Shown piece by piece: positions 1 through 8,864 of a stretch of DNA of 18,897 nucleotides. Position 1 is the stretch's first letter; each line of letters starts with the position of its first letter. The stretch comes from Ornithoclostridium sp949298505 (GTDB taxonomy: Bacteria; Bacillota; Clostridia; Christensenellales; UBA3700): positions 1 to 18,897 of the forward strand of contig CASFWW010000065.1 in NCBI GenBank assembly GCA_949298505.1. The letters are read 5' to 3'. The translations under genes and the position numbers were made by a program. The notes below the pieces were generated by a model. It was not told the DNA's origin, searched no databases, and saw only the letters and a list, made by a program, of their open reading frames with translations.

Positions 1-2
1 TA

Positions 3-3000
3 AGTTCTGCACTGCCGACAGGCGGAGTGGGATTTGCCGGGAACTATTACGTGGACAGCGCCGTCTGGAACAGCGTGGGCGAGATAATTAAAAACACCAT
101 TTCGATTGACGATATAAAGGGCAACATCACGATAATCCAAGTGCAGGAGAGCGGCTCGGCGATCGTTTCGGGCAGCGACTATCTGTTTGAAAATCTTGCA
201 GGCAAGTCGTACACTTACCGCTACGGCTATATCGTCGGATACGAAATCAACTCAAACGCGTTCATCCTTGCGGACGACAAGCTTGAAGATCACGTCAAGG
301 TAAACGTTACCAATACGACCAATAACGTCAACGGATATGCCGGCACTTATACGATAGAACTCGTGATACAGGGCAACGACTACGACTGGGACGAAAGCGT
401 AAGCGAATCCTCCGTAAAGGTGACCAATTTCACCGTCAACAAACAGACGCTCACTTCGGCAAACGTCAACGCGTCGCTTCCCACGACTTCGTATACCTAC
501 AAGACCTCTGCAACTACGATCGTTCCGACGTTCTCGGTGACCGACAATTACGGCAGGACGATCACCTCGACGGACGGGTTGTCGTACACGCTTACCGCGT
601 TTACCAATTCCAACGAATATTTCAGCATGAATACGTACAGAAACGGTTCCGTGCTCGACGTAGGCGACTACTACTTCAGGATATCGCCGAGGTTCTCGAC
701 GACCGACAATCTGAACTATTCGTATTCTGGCAGCGGCAAGCAGCTTGCGTTCTACGTCACTCCGTACAGGCTCACGCAGATCACCGCGACCAAAGAGTTT
801 GACAACACAACCTCGTTCACGACGTCGGGCAACGAAGCCGTGTTCGGCGGAATAAGCGGAGGAGAACCGTTTACTCCTGCAGGCAGTTTCGGCGTCAGAA
901 CGGCGGGATCTAGAACGCTCAATCTCGATTACGTCGAGACCACGATAAACGGCACGACTTACAAACTGCTCAGAGACGCGAACGGTTCCGTCACCAACAA
1001 CACATGGTCTGCGGCTGTCGGCACGATAAACAAATATACGATCTCGGCGAGCGAGCTGAATTCTTACATTCTCGGCTGGGTCAAAGACAATGCCGAAAGG
1101 CAGCTTCTGTCTACGTCTTCGGGCAATCCTCAGCTTGAATACCGTTCAGACAGCGCTTCCGGATATACCTCAGAGCACTTCATGTTTGACGTGACGGGTA
1201 TGAAATACGGCTTTACCGCGACCAGGAACGCCGCTTCGCTCACCATTATACATAACGGCGGCACCATCGACACGTTGTATTTCAGGATATCGCTGACGGG
1301 CGCGGGAAATTATACTTTTGGACAGGAAGATCTGACCAATGTCGTTCTGCCGGCGGGTGTTTATAGCGTGAGCGTATCCATAGAGATATCGTCTTACGGC
1401 AACTTCACGCTCGGCTCGGGCGCAGGCAAAGGCAACTTCACGATAGAAAAGCAGGAGATCAGCGGAGGAGACGCGTCCGGAAGCGCCAACGTGTTCATAA
1501 CGCTGGGCGGCGACTTCTCGTATATCTACGGCGAGACGGGATTCAACCTACCGACGGTGGAAGACGCGAAATTCGTCTATACAATGAGCATAATAGACAA
1601 ATACACCGGCAAGACTGCGGCGACTTATACCAATGCGGACGCGGTGATAGGTCTCATTGAATTTACTACGGCTGCCGATTCGACTGATTTCTTGACTTCA
1701 CTCGACGGTACTCAGTACGTGGGCGGATACTACGTCTGGGCAAGTGAATTTGCAGAAGAAGTGTTGCTGAACTATTCGATACCCGAAGGTTCGCGCATAG
1801 CGGTATATATAGAAGGGACGGCGGTTCCCGAAATTCCCGATTCCGGAGAGGACGGAGAAACCGGATCAGAAGGCGGAGAAGGCGAAGAAGGCGGCGACAC
1901 GGTCGTGATACCGTCGCTGGCGGCGGCTCCCGCATACTTCATACTGCCGCGCCCGCTTAACGTAAGATCTGTCGCCAAGACGTACGACGGCACAAACTCC
2001 TTCAAAGGAGCGGTGCTGACGTCCGACGCGCTTTCCGACGACAATATCACGGCTGAACTTCTCGGAGGCGTTTACGCTTCGCCCAACGCGAATTACGACA
2101 GCACGGGCACGATCTATATTGCCGGCAACAAAGGCAGCGATTATCTGAAGATAAACGTGACAGAAGTCACGGTCAACGGAAACGTATATTATACGCTTGC
2201 GACCGGCGGCATTGCGGGCAATTACTGCCTGACCGGAGAATATACGGACGGGGTCATGAGTATCACCGGCGCAAAGATAATGAGAAAGGCTGTCGGCGCA
2301 GAAAACTTCAAGCTGACGTCGGATACGTTTGAGAGCGTTTACGGCTCGGATGCAGAACCCGAACTGCCCGAAGTTATCGCTGAGTTTGAAGGGTCTTACG
2401 AGACGGTGACCTATACCGTTGACAACGTGATCTACAAGCAGGGCGGCGAAATTGTTGAAACGCCCGTCAACGTCGGCGGCTACGAAATGTATCTGACCGG
2501 CATTGCGTTCGACAACTACGAGGTGACAGGCGGACTTTCCGAGGTGCTTGTAAACGCAGGACGTAACGTCGGCGGCGAAGAGGGCGATACTACCGGCGGA
2601 GACGCCACGGGCGGAGATACAACTGGCGGAGAAACCACAGGCGAAACGGGCGGAGAAGGCGAGGAAGGCGGCGAGACAGAGGAGACTCCCGAGGTCTGGA
2701 CCTATTACATCGTGCCGCAGAAGATCCTGATCTCAAGAGTGGTCAAGTTCTACGACAAGAGCACGGAACTTGCTTACTACGTCAATGAAAACGAAGGCGT
2801 TTCCGCTGACGTGACGGTGACGGACGAAGAAGGCAACGAGATAGTCGACGCCGAGGGCAATCCGATAGTACTGCGCGTGCAGGGCAGATTCGTCGCGGCG
2901 GGAGCTGGAAAGAACAAAGACGTTCTTGTCGATTTCACCCCGTTCGGATATTACGTGAATTTCGAAGCGACGAACGTCGCTATGTATTACAGGCTTATCG

Positions 3001-6000
3001 TCATCGGAGAGGACGGAACGGCAGGCATTGCGGGCAACTATTGCATCGCGGCTTCCAAAACGGCTGTTCTGCCCGCTCAGTTCGACGAAGACTATGTGCC
3101 CGAGGATCCCGAAAACGACGATACCCCCGTCGTCAACAACGGTCTTGTCTATAACATGACCCTTGTACGCGCAGGCACAGAAATACCCGCGCCGCTTACG
3201 GTCGAAGGAGTGACGAAGGTCTACGACGGCACCTTCGATATCACCGCGGGTACGGTAAGCGGTTTGCTGGAAGGCGACGAAGGGCTGAAGATCGCCAAGT
3301 GGAGATACGACGACAAGAACGCGGGCGCCGACAAAACGGTATATATTGAAACAGACGGCGTTGCGTATGTGTACGGCGACGTTACCTATTACGCGGTCTA
3401 TATGATAACGGACGGCGAAGACGGCGAAAAGATATTGTCCAATTACGGCGTTGCGGCGGCTGAAACCATGAGCGTTGACGAATCGACGACGGACGAAGAA
3501 GGCAACGAGAGCATCGTCAGCGTTATGTACGCCGTTGTTGAGGGCACGGGCACGATAAACAGGCTTGAACTGACCGGCGCGAACTTCAGCGGAGTGAGCG
3601 TTGCAGGCATTGCAGGCAACAGAACGGAATACAGATCAGACAAGACGTACGGCGTTGCAGACATAAGAGCAACGCTTGCGGCGCTCGGATATTCCGCTCA
3701 GGCAGTTTATTCCAACGGAAAGCTCACCGTGATCTTCCCCAACAATGACGAACTTGCGTTTACGGCTACGTTCGGAGATCATACTACCGATCACAATGCG
3801 GGAACTTATCCGATAACCCTGACTTTGACAGGGGAAGGCAACTACTATATGTCCGCGCCTTATATCGTCAACTTCGTGATAGAAAGACAATCCATCACTC
3901 AGGTTTACGTGATCACGGGCGCGCTTGAAAAGACGTACGACGGCACGGGTGATCTGCCTGTTTACGACAACACCGGCTGGCAGATCTACGCGGTTGACAA
4001 ACAGGGCGTCGTGATAGACATGAGCACGTTCGGAGAGACAGATCTGAGCGGCGCGTCCGTAGTGTTTGTCAGATACGTTGAAGAGGATGACAGGTACGAG
4101 TACTACTCGCCGGTAAACGTCACGGCTGATCCCGGCTATCAGATATACGTGACGGGTATTTCGCTCGACGGAGAGAACTACGTCTTCACGTCGACCGAAG
4201 ACGCGTTCGGATGCATGACTTTCGATCAGCAGAGCGCGGCATATGAGATCGCTTATTACAAGATAAATCCGCTTGTCGTAACGCTTGAAGACGGCGCGTT
4301 CGACAGCAAGAAATTCGACGGTTCCTTCTCGCTCAGGAAAGAGGGCGTGCCGGGCGAAACCGTCGTGATAGGAGACAAGGGCGGCGTCAACGCTTCGCTC
4401 GCAGGCACTTACGGCGATCTTGAGATCACTCCGTATATCGGCGGCGTCAGCGTTTCTGACGAGGCGCTCAATCAGGATAGCGTCGCGCAGAACTACGTGC
4501 TGTATTACGGCGGCGATCCTGTGACCGACGCGACCGTCCTTACCGTGACCGATTACACGGTCACTCAGGCTGACGTGCTTGTTGCAGAGCGCGAGAACGG
4601 CGTTTACGCGGTCGGCATAAGCGGCTTGCAGGGTCTCGACTTCCTGTTCGCGAAGTCAGCAGACATAACCGACGACGCGCGCGGCCGCATTGTGGACAGA
4701 CTGACGACGGGAGAGATGTGGACGGGCGGAAGCTTTGATTCTTCTTCGGATTTTACAAAGCTCAACCGGGCAGTGTTCTCTGTGATAAGCCTTTACGTGA
4801 ACAATTCGGTCAGAGAGGTCCTTCCTTCGGTGACTGACAGCTATGTCGCGGACAACTTCGTTTATACCGCTCAGGATGACGGCTATTCGCTCAGCTTTAC
4901 CTTCAGGGGTACCAGCGGATACGACCAGGCGACGGCAACCGACAGGTACGCGTTCGTCGTGACCGGTCTCACTTCCGCCGTGAATTCCACCAATACGTCC
5001 GTCACTTCTTCCGAACTCGAAAGCGGACAGCTGACCGGTGCGGAGCAGGGTACCGGCATTGCCGTTTCCACCGCCGCGGAATTCAAAGAGGCGATCGGGA
5101 ACAATCAGACCTTCTATCTGACAAACAGCATTTACGGCGTCGATATGTCCGACGCGGAGCTCGGCACGTTTACGGGCACGCTGGACGGCAGAGGCTACAC
5201 CGTCTCGCTGACCGGCGGTGTGGCAAAGAGCGGAAGTTCCGCAGGTATGCTTGTACCGGTAAACGGCGGTACGATAGAGAACCTCGTCGTCAAGATAATG
5301 CCGTCGGCTGTGGCTGACGCGGCTTACGTCGGAGGAATCGCAGGAACGAATAACGGCGTGATCAGCAACGTGTCCGTCGAACTTGTCAGCCCGCTCACTG
5401 CCACCGGCGCGACTTACGTCGGAGGAATTGCAGGATACAATGCGGCTGGAGCGCAGATGACCAACGTCAGCTTCGTATATTCGGCAAACGTTTCGGCAAG
5501 CGGCGCAGCTTACGGCGCGATAGTGGGAAACAACGCCGGCACGCTCGCAAAAGTTGCGGTCAGAGTGAACGAAAGCGCGGGCGCAGGCAACTACGCGATC
5601 ACCGCGAGCGGCGCAGGTCTTGTCGCAGGCGCTTCTTCCGGCACGGTGAACGGGGTAATCGTCGCGGTGCCTTCAGGCAGAATAACGGGAGCAAACGTCA
5701 TGTTCGCAAACGGCGGTACGGCTGACAACGTATATTCGTATCAGTCTTACGACGGCGCGTCCGGCGGAGAACTTACTTTGCTCGAACCGTATCCGGACGG
5801 CTACATCGGCTATTATTTCGCAACGGCAGACGACTTCACGACAAACGGCATGAAGCACAACGAGCTGACCGCAGCGGACGAATACAACAAGTCTTATTAC
5901 GTCGACTACACGGGCGACGCGGACGGCTATATCGCCGTTGAGGCGATCGCGCCGTACAACAGATTTATCTGGGAAGGCTACGGCATAAGTTACCGCACCG

Positions 6001-8360
6001 CGTTCGGCGACGGCAACGTCGGCTCCGCACTCAACCGTATCGTCGCGCTGTTCGCGGCAGGCGGAATATCCGGGCAGTTCGACGGCACGACGGTGATCAC
6101 TTTGGGCGTCAACGCGTTTACGGTCGCGATCGGTGTGCGCGGCGGCACCGTAGAAGTGGAAGGCGACGTGGAGACCAGCGTGAAAGAGGTCGTCTACACG
6201 GGCGTCGCACAAATTTACAAAGTCAACATCACGGTGACTTCGGGCGGTGTTTCCGAGACCAGGGAATTGTCCGTCAGCGGTACAGATGCGGGATATTACA
6301 GCAAGGCGAGCCTTGAGGGTATCATAGGCGGCGGAGCGGACGGCGAGACGATCGGCGACGTCACCTACGACAGCGGTTCGAGGACGGAATATACGTTCTC
6401 CGGCGGCGGCACTACGGTCGCAAACGGCATAGCCCTCGTTATCTATCCCAAGCAGACGGACGCAAGCGGAGTTACCGCGACAAAGTATTACGATACGACT
6501 TCGGCTGGCACTCTTACCGTAAAGGACGGCGAGACCGTAGCGGGCACTCTCGACGGCAACTATTACAACGCGGCTGGCGCAACTACTTCTCAGGTCGCGG
6601 CGGCTGAAAAGTTCGGATTCGCGACTTTTGCAAACCTGACCAGAAGCGTACTGGCAAAGGACGGAGTTCTTTACGAAATAACTGAAAAGATAAGCGGAGA
6701 GGGAGAGAATCAGACTCTCGTCCGCGAGATACAGCCGATCACGATAGGAAGCGGCGATCAGGCGACGACGCTTACGACCTCGGCTACCGTGAGTTCGTTG
6801 ACGGCGACTTACGGAGTGCGCGAACTGATGATCGCGATGAGCAGGCTTGCAGACGAAGATTACGCAACAAGCGTGCTCACTCAGGATCAGTTGCAGGGTT
6901 ACGGGTTCGTCAAGGTCTACAACCTGACCGCGAATGTCTCTGAAGGCGCTGACAACGTAGCGACCGTAAGCGGAGACATCGTGATGACGCCCGTGCTCAG
7001 CGGAGAGAAAGCAAGCAACTACTCTCTGTATTCCGCTCAGTGGACTGTGACCGACGACATGACGATCGGCGCGGACGAGCAGAGCTTTGCGCCTGAAGTA
7101 AACGCGCTTACGGTTGCCGGCAGGATATTGCCCGTGGATCTCGGCGTGATCGCGCATTACACCGTAGGCGCAGATCAGTCGTACAACTTTGCGATGCTCG
7201 ATCCCGCGGCGCAGGCAGAAAAGACGGTGGGCGTGACTAAGGAAGAGGCGGCGGCTCTCGGCATATCGGCTGAGAATTACGATGAGCTCGTCGCTGAAGT
7301 CGAGGCGGGAATAACCGTTTCGTTCGACGAAACGTTCTTTGACGGTCTGGAAGCTTCGGGCGTGCTCGAAGAACGCGCGGACGGCAAGTATTATGCGACG
7401 GCGGAATATTCCAGGTACTGCTCGGCAGAGCTGCCGGCAACGGCGGACGGAGGCAACTTCGTCGTCACGATGGCGGACAACACGGTAACGTTCAGATATT
7501 TCGGCACAACGCTCAAGGACGGCGAAGGTTACTATACGCTGACTTCGGCAGACGACTACAATAAGTGGGTAGGGAACGAAACCGGCACCGCAGATTATTA
7601 CGCGATAGACATGTTGCTCACCTGCGATATCGACTTCGGCGGAGCGGTCACGGATATGCTCGCATGGCGCGTAGACGGCAACGTCACCGGTTACGCGGGC
7701 ACGTTTGACGGCAACGGCTTTGCGCTCACCAACATGATCCTTGACAGAGAGGGAAGCGCGGCGCTGTTCGAGAGAATTGACGAGGGCGCTGTGGTCAGGA
7801 ACCTGACCGTTGCGGATACCTTGGTGATATCCACCGGCACGGGTTCTGTCGCTGGCGGTATAGCGGTGGACAACTACGGCACCGTTGAGAACTGCGCGTT
7901 CGAGGGCGTGCTCAGCGCAACGGCAAAGACGGGCGGTATTGCGGCGACCAATTACGGCACGATAACCGGCGGTGTGAGCGTGAACAGAGCGTATGTTGAC
8001 GAAGGCGGCGCCTCAGAGGGCATTGCGGCTAACGCGGACAACGCAAGCGGAGAAACCGGTACGGCGGACGGCGTGAGCGTCACGGAGAGCGTGACGGGAA
8101 GCGGAGAAAGCGCGGTAGAAGACACGACGATAGAAAACGCGGACGGAACTTCCGCAGAGTGGAACGAAGAAACTCTCGTGCCCGTGATAACCGCATACGT
8201 GTTCGACGAAAGGTATGTCAAAGTCAACGGCGGCGGCAAGTTCGTGACCGACAACTTCCTCAAACTCAGCGCGGTCGACAAGCTGTTCGGCTGGGTAGGA
8301 GCTGACATGGTCACAGCCACGACTCAGACGGGCTTTTACGGCTCTCTGACTCTGGGGTGA
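3..8360 (+). CDS. Giant secreted repeat protein with YDG/MBG-like and GLUG repeats (5'-partial)
   Basis: The reading frame is open from the window edge (first full codon at 3) to TGA at 8358-8360, so the N-terminus, and any signal peptide, lies outside. About 2785 residues are visible. Seven segments carry the aromatic/Asp signature of YDG-type repeats (K-x-[YF]-D-G/T-like), at about 792, 1977, 2745, 3216, 3930, 4311 and 6483. Several are followed by a G-[IF]-A-G-N-[YR] motif (39, 2210, 3030, 3605). Between them are MBG-like beta segments ending in 'nF.IE+Q' (1435, 3865). GLUG-type motifs (GGIAxxNxGxhxN) occur at 5331, 5421, 7854 and 7932. Two acidic Gly/Glu linkers (about 1840-1905 and 2570-2690) separate domains. 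Such proteins are known as surface or secreted adhesins. No LPxTG motif, C-terminal membrane helix or dockerin is visible, so attachment, if any, must be N-terminal or non-covalent. A terminator follows 23 nt after the stop, so the C-terminus is probably genuine. Exact ligand is unknown. A long antisense frame inside the gene is a shadow. Confidence 0.85.
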   Translation, partial: SSALPTGGVGFAGNYYVDSAVWNSVGEIIKNTISIDDIKGNITIIQVQESGSAIVSGSDYLFENLAGKSYTYRYGYIVGYEINSNAFILADDKLEDHVKVNVTNTTNNVNGYAGTYTIELVIQGNDYDWDESVSESSVKVTNFTVNKQTLTSANVNASLPTTSYTYKTSATTIVPTFSVTDNYGRTITSTDGLSYTLTAFTNSNEYFSMNTYRNGSVLDVGDYYFRISPRFSTTDNLNYSYSGSGKQLAFYVTPYRLTQITATKEFDNTTSFTTSGNEAVFGGISGGEPFTPAGSFGVRTAGSRTLNLDYVETTINGTTYKLLRDANGSVTNNTWSAAVGTINKYTISASELNSYILGWVKDNAERQLLSTSSGNPQLEYRSDSASGYTSEHFMFDVTGMKYGFTATRNAASLTIIHNGGTIDTLYFRISLTGAGNYTFGQEDLTNVVLPAGVYSVSVSIEISSYGNFTLGSGAGKGNFTIEKQEISGGDASGSANVFITLGGDFSYIYGETGFNLPTVEDAKFVYTMSIIDKYTGKTAATYTNADAVIGLIEFTTAADSTDFLTSLDGTQYVGGYYVWASEFAEEVLLNYSIPEGSRIAVYIEGTAVPEIPDSGEDGETGSEGGEGEEGGDTVVIPSLAAAPAYFILPRPLNVRSVAKTYDGTNSFKGAVLTSDALSDDNITAELLGGVYASPNANYDSTGTIYIAGNKGSDYLKINVTEVTVNGNVYYTLATGGIAGNYCLTGEYTDGVMSITGAKIMRKAVGAENFKLTSDTFESVYGSDAEPELPEVIAEFEGSYETVTYTVDNVIYKQGGEIVETPVNVGGYEMYLTGIAFDNYEVTGGLSEVLVNAGRNVGGEEGDTTGGDATGGDTTGGETTGETGGEGEEGGETEETPEVWTYYIVPQKILISRVVKFYDKSTELAYYVNENEGVSADVTVTDEEGNEIVDAEGNPIVLRVQGRFVAAGAGKNKDVLVDFTPFGYYVNFEATNVAMYYRLIVIGEDGTAGIAGNYCIAASKTAVLPAQFDEDYVPEDPENDDTPVVNNGLVYNMTLVRAGTEIPAPLTVEGVTKVYDGTFDITAGTVSGLLEGDEGLKIAKWRYDDKNAGADKTVYIETDGVAYVYGDVTYYAVYMITDGEDGEKILSNYGVAAAETMSVDESTTDEEGNESIVSVMYAVVEGTGTINRLELTGANFSGVSVAGIAGNRTEYRSDKTYGVADIRATLAALGYSAQAVYSNGKLTVIFPNNDELAFTATFGDHTTDHNAGTYPITLTLTGEGNYYMSAPYIVNFVIERQSITQVYVITGALEKTYDGTGDLPVYDNTGWQIYAVDKQGVVIDMSTFGETDLSGASVVFVRYVEEDDRYEYYSPVNVTADPGYQIYVTGISLDGENYVFTSTEDAFGCMTFDQQSAAYEIAYYKINPLVVTLEDGAFDSKKFDGSFSLRKEGVPGETVVIGDKGGVNASLAGTYGDLEITPYIGGVSVSDEALNQDSVAQNYVLYYGGDPVTDATVLTVTDYTVTQADVLVAERENGVYAVGISGLQGLDFLFAKSADITDDARGRIVDRLTTGEMWTGGSFDSSSDFTKLNRAVFSVISLYVNNSVREVLPSVTDSYVADNFVYTAQDDGYSLSFTFRGTSGYDQATATDRYAFVVTGLTSAVNSTNTSVTSSELESGQLTGAEQGTGIAVSTAAEFKEAIGNNQTFYLTNSIYGVDMSDAELGTFTGTLDGRGYTVSLTGGVAKSGSSAGMLVPVNGGTIENLVVKIMPSAVADAAYVGGIAGTNNGVISNVSVELVSPLTATGATYVGGIAGYNAAGAQMTNVSFVYSANVSASGAAYGAIVGNNAGTLAKVAVRVNESAGAGNYAITASGAGLVAGASSGTVNGVIVAVPSGRITGANVMFANGGTADNVYSYQSYDGASGGELTLLEPYPDGYIGYYFATADDFTTNGMKHNELTAADEYNKSYYVDYTGDADGYIAVEAIAPYNRFIWEGYGISYRTAFGDGNVGSALNRIVALFAAGGISGQFDGTTVITLGVNAFTVAIGVRGGTVEVEGDVETSVKEVVYTGVAQIYKVNITVTSGGVSETRELSVSGTDAGYYSKASLEGIIGGGADGETIGDVTYDSGSRTEYTFSGGGTTVANGIALVIYPKQTDASGVTATKYYDTTSAGTLTVKDGETVAGTLDGNYYNAAGATTSQVAAAEKFGFATFANLTRSVLAKDGVLYEITEKISGEGENQTLVREIQPITIGSGDQATTLTTSATVSSLTATYGVRELMIAMSRLADEDYATSVLTQDQLQGYGFVKVYNLTANVSEGADNVATVSGDIVMTPVLSGEKASNYSLYSAQWTVTDDMTIGADEQSFAPEVNALTVAGRILPVDLGVIAHYTVGADQSYNFAMLDPAAQAEKTVGVTKEEAAALGISAENYDELVAEVEAGITVSFDETFFDGLEASGVLEERADGKYYATAEYSRYCSAELPATADGGNFVVTMADNTVTFRYFGTTLKDGEGYYTLTSADDYNKWVGNETGTADYYAIDMLLTCDIDFGGAVTDMLAWRVDGNVTGYAGTFDGNGFALTNMILDREGSAALFERIDEGAVVRNLTVADTLVISTGTGSVAGGIAVDNYGTVENCAFEGVLSATAKTGGIAATNYGTITGGVSVNRAYVDEGGASEGIAANADNASGETGTADGVSVTESVTGSGESAVEDTTIENADGTSAEWNEETLVPVITAYVFDERYVKVNGGGKFVTDNFLKLSAVDKLFGWVGADMVTATTQTGFYGSLTLG
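2583..2654 (+). repeat. 15-bp tandem repeat encoding Gly-Gly-acidic-Thr linker
   Basis: GGCGGA or GGCGAA recurs at exact 15-nt steps (2595, 2610, 2625, 2640), encoding pentapeptides of the form G-G-[DE]-[TA]-T. It forms the core of the second acidic, low-complexity linker in the giant repeat protein. A 15-nt period keeps the frame, so unit number can change by slippage without breaking the gene. It is likely a flexible, extended hinge between beta-rich domains. Confidence 0.75.
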
Positions 8361-8382
8361 AAGGTCGTGACGAAAATACGAT

Positions 8383-8408
8383 AAGCGGGGTGTAAAGCTC
8401 CGCTTTTT
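8383..8408 (+). terminator. Rho-independent terminator of the giant repeat gene
   Basis: An 8-bp stem (8383-8390 with 8398-8405, one G-U pair) with a 7-nt loop is followed by a run of T to 8408. It begins 22 nt after the stop codon of the giant gene, the expected place for its terminator. Confidence 0.8.
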
Positions 8409-8421
8409 GCTATAAGAAAAA

Positions 8422-8471
8422 TGTTGTTATATTTCGTTGATACCGAAAATATAACTGCGCTTCGGAAAGCG
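8422..8471 (-). terminator. AT-rich inverted repeat, possible terminator of the minus-strand XRE gene
   Basis: GTTATATTTCG at 8426-8436 pairs with CGAAAATATAAC at 8444-8455, with one bulge. On the minus strand the hairpin is followed, after four bases, by a short T run (A run 8417-8421 on the plus strand), so it could end the repressor transcript. A second short hairpin (CGCTT 8458-8462 with AAGCG 8467-8471) lies beside it. No gene is visible in 8361-8547; these structures are all I can see there. Confidence 0.4.
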
Positions 8472-8547
8472 TCGAGAGGCACGGCATAATAATTTGATCA
8501 TATAATGCGCGAAAATGTCAACGGGTTATTTGTCTGCGTGTATATCT

Positions 8548-8757
8548 TCAATAATCGGTCAAACCCAGAATATAATCCGCGGAGAGATCCAATTCTTTGC
8601 ATAATTTTGCAAATGTGTCAAGTCGCGGCATTTTTTTTGTCGTTACATACTGAGTTATCATTTCCGGAGATACTCCGACTTTTTTGCCGATTTCAATAGT
8701 GGTAAGATTCGAATTTTTAATTTCGCTGGCAAGGCGTTCTTTTATCAGATCATTCAT
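8548..8757 (-). CDS. Small XRE-family repressor of the radical SAM peptide cassette
   Basis: This 69-residue protein is almost entirely one lambda-repressor-type (XRE/Cro) helix-turn-helix domain. The recognition part spans about residues 17-40 (T-x2-E-I-G-K-K-V-G-V-S, then a Q-Y-V-x3-K-x-P-R-L segment). It ends in the typical 'L-x-L-S-A-D-Y-I-L-G-L' tail, with no extra sensor or peptidase domain. The start is chosen at 8757 because AGAGGTGG on the minus strand lies 4 nt upstream. It is transcribed divergently from the precursor peptide gene, with only 107 nt between the two starts, and two near-identical operator-like boxes lie in that gap. I infer that it represses the precursor/maturase operon and possibly itself. 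What relieves repression is not visible. Its AT-rich composition matches the cassette, not the flanking genes. Confidence 0.9.
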   Translation of the reverse strand: MNDLIKERLASEIKNSNLTTIEIGKKVGVSPEMITQYVTTKKMPRLDTFAKLCKELDLSADYILGLTDY

Positions 8758-8778
8758 AAAGCCACCTCTTTAAAATTG

Positions 8779-8792
8779 TAACCAATAGTTAG
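8779..8792. promoter_or_regulatory. Operator-like box 1 (TAACCAATAGTTAG)
   Basis: This imperfect palindrome (TAAC-5 nt-GTTA) matches box 2 in 13 of 14 bases. It lies between the repressor gene and the cassette promoter and abuts a TACAAT -10-like element on the minus strand (8775-8780). It could therefore serve autoregulation of the XRE gene. Binding by the neighbouring XRE protein is inferred, not shown. Confidence 0.65.
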
Positions 8793-8801
8793 AAAACATA
8801 C

Positions 8802-8830
8802 TTGACAGCTAACCATTAGTTAGTTATAAT
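8802..8830 (+). promoter_or_regulatory. Consensus sigma-A promoter of the precursor/maturase operon
   Basis: The -35 TTGACA (8802-8807) and -10 TATAAT (8825-8830) are both perfect consensus and are separated by 17 nt. The -10 ends 34 nt upstream of the precursor ATG. A perfect promoter overlapped by an operator is the classic arrangement for a strong, tightly repressed gene. Confidence 0.9.
8810..8823. promoter_or_regulatory. Operator-like box 2 (TAACCATTAGTTAG) inside the promoter spacer
   Basis: This is the second copy of the 14-nt box, placed wholly between the -35 and -10 elements of the operon promoter. Its start is 31 nt from that of box 1, close to three helical turns, so both would lie on the same DNA face. 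Occupancy here would block RNA polymerase. Confidence 0.7.
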
Positions 8831-8849
8831 AGTCTTAAAGAAAACACTT

Positions 8850-8855
8850 GGAGGT
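8850..8855 (+). promoter_or_regulatory. Strong ribosome binding site of the precursor gene
   Basis: GGAGGT lies 9 nt upstream of the ATG at 8865. This near-perfect Shine-Dalgarno site supports translation of the short Cys-rich frame and fixes its start. Confidence 0.85.
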
Positions 8856-8864
8856 ATACTACAT

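Noticed and set aside
5673..7157. 494-residue open frame on the minus strand
   Set aside because: It lies antisense inside the giant repeat gene, has Arg/His/Val-rich shadow composition, no ribosome site and no recognisable domain. The plus-strand frame has clear repeat domains.
8505..8699. 64-residue plus-strand frame upstream of the peptide cassette
   Set aside because: It is antisense to the XRE repressor gene and has no ribosome site.
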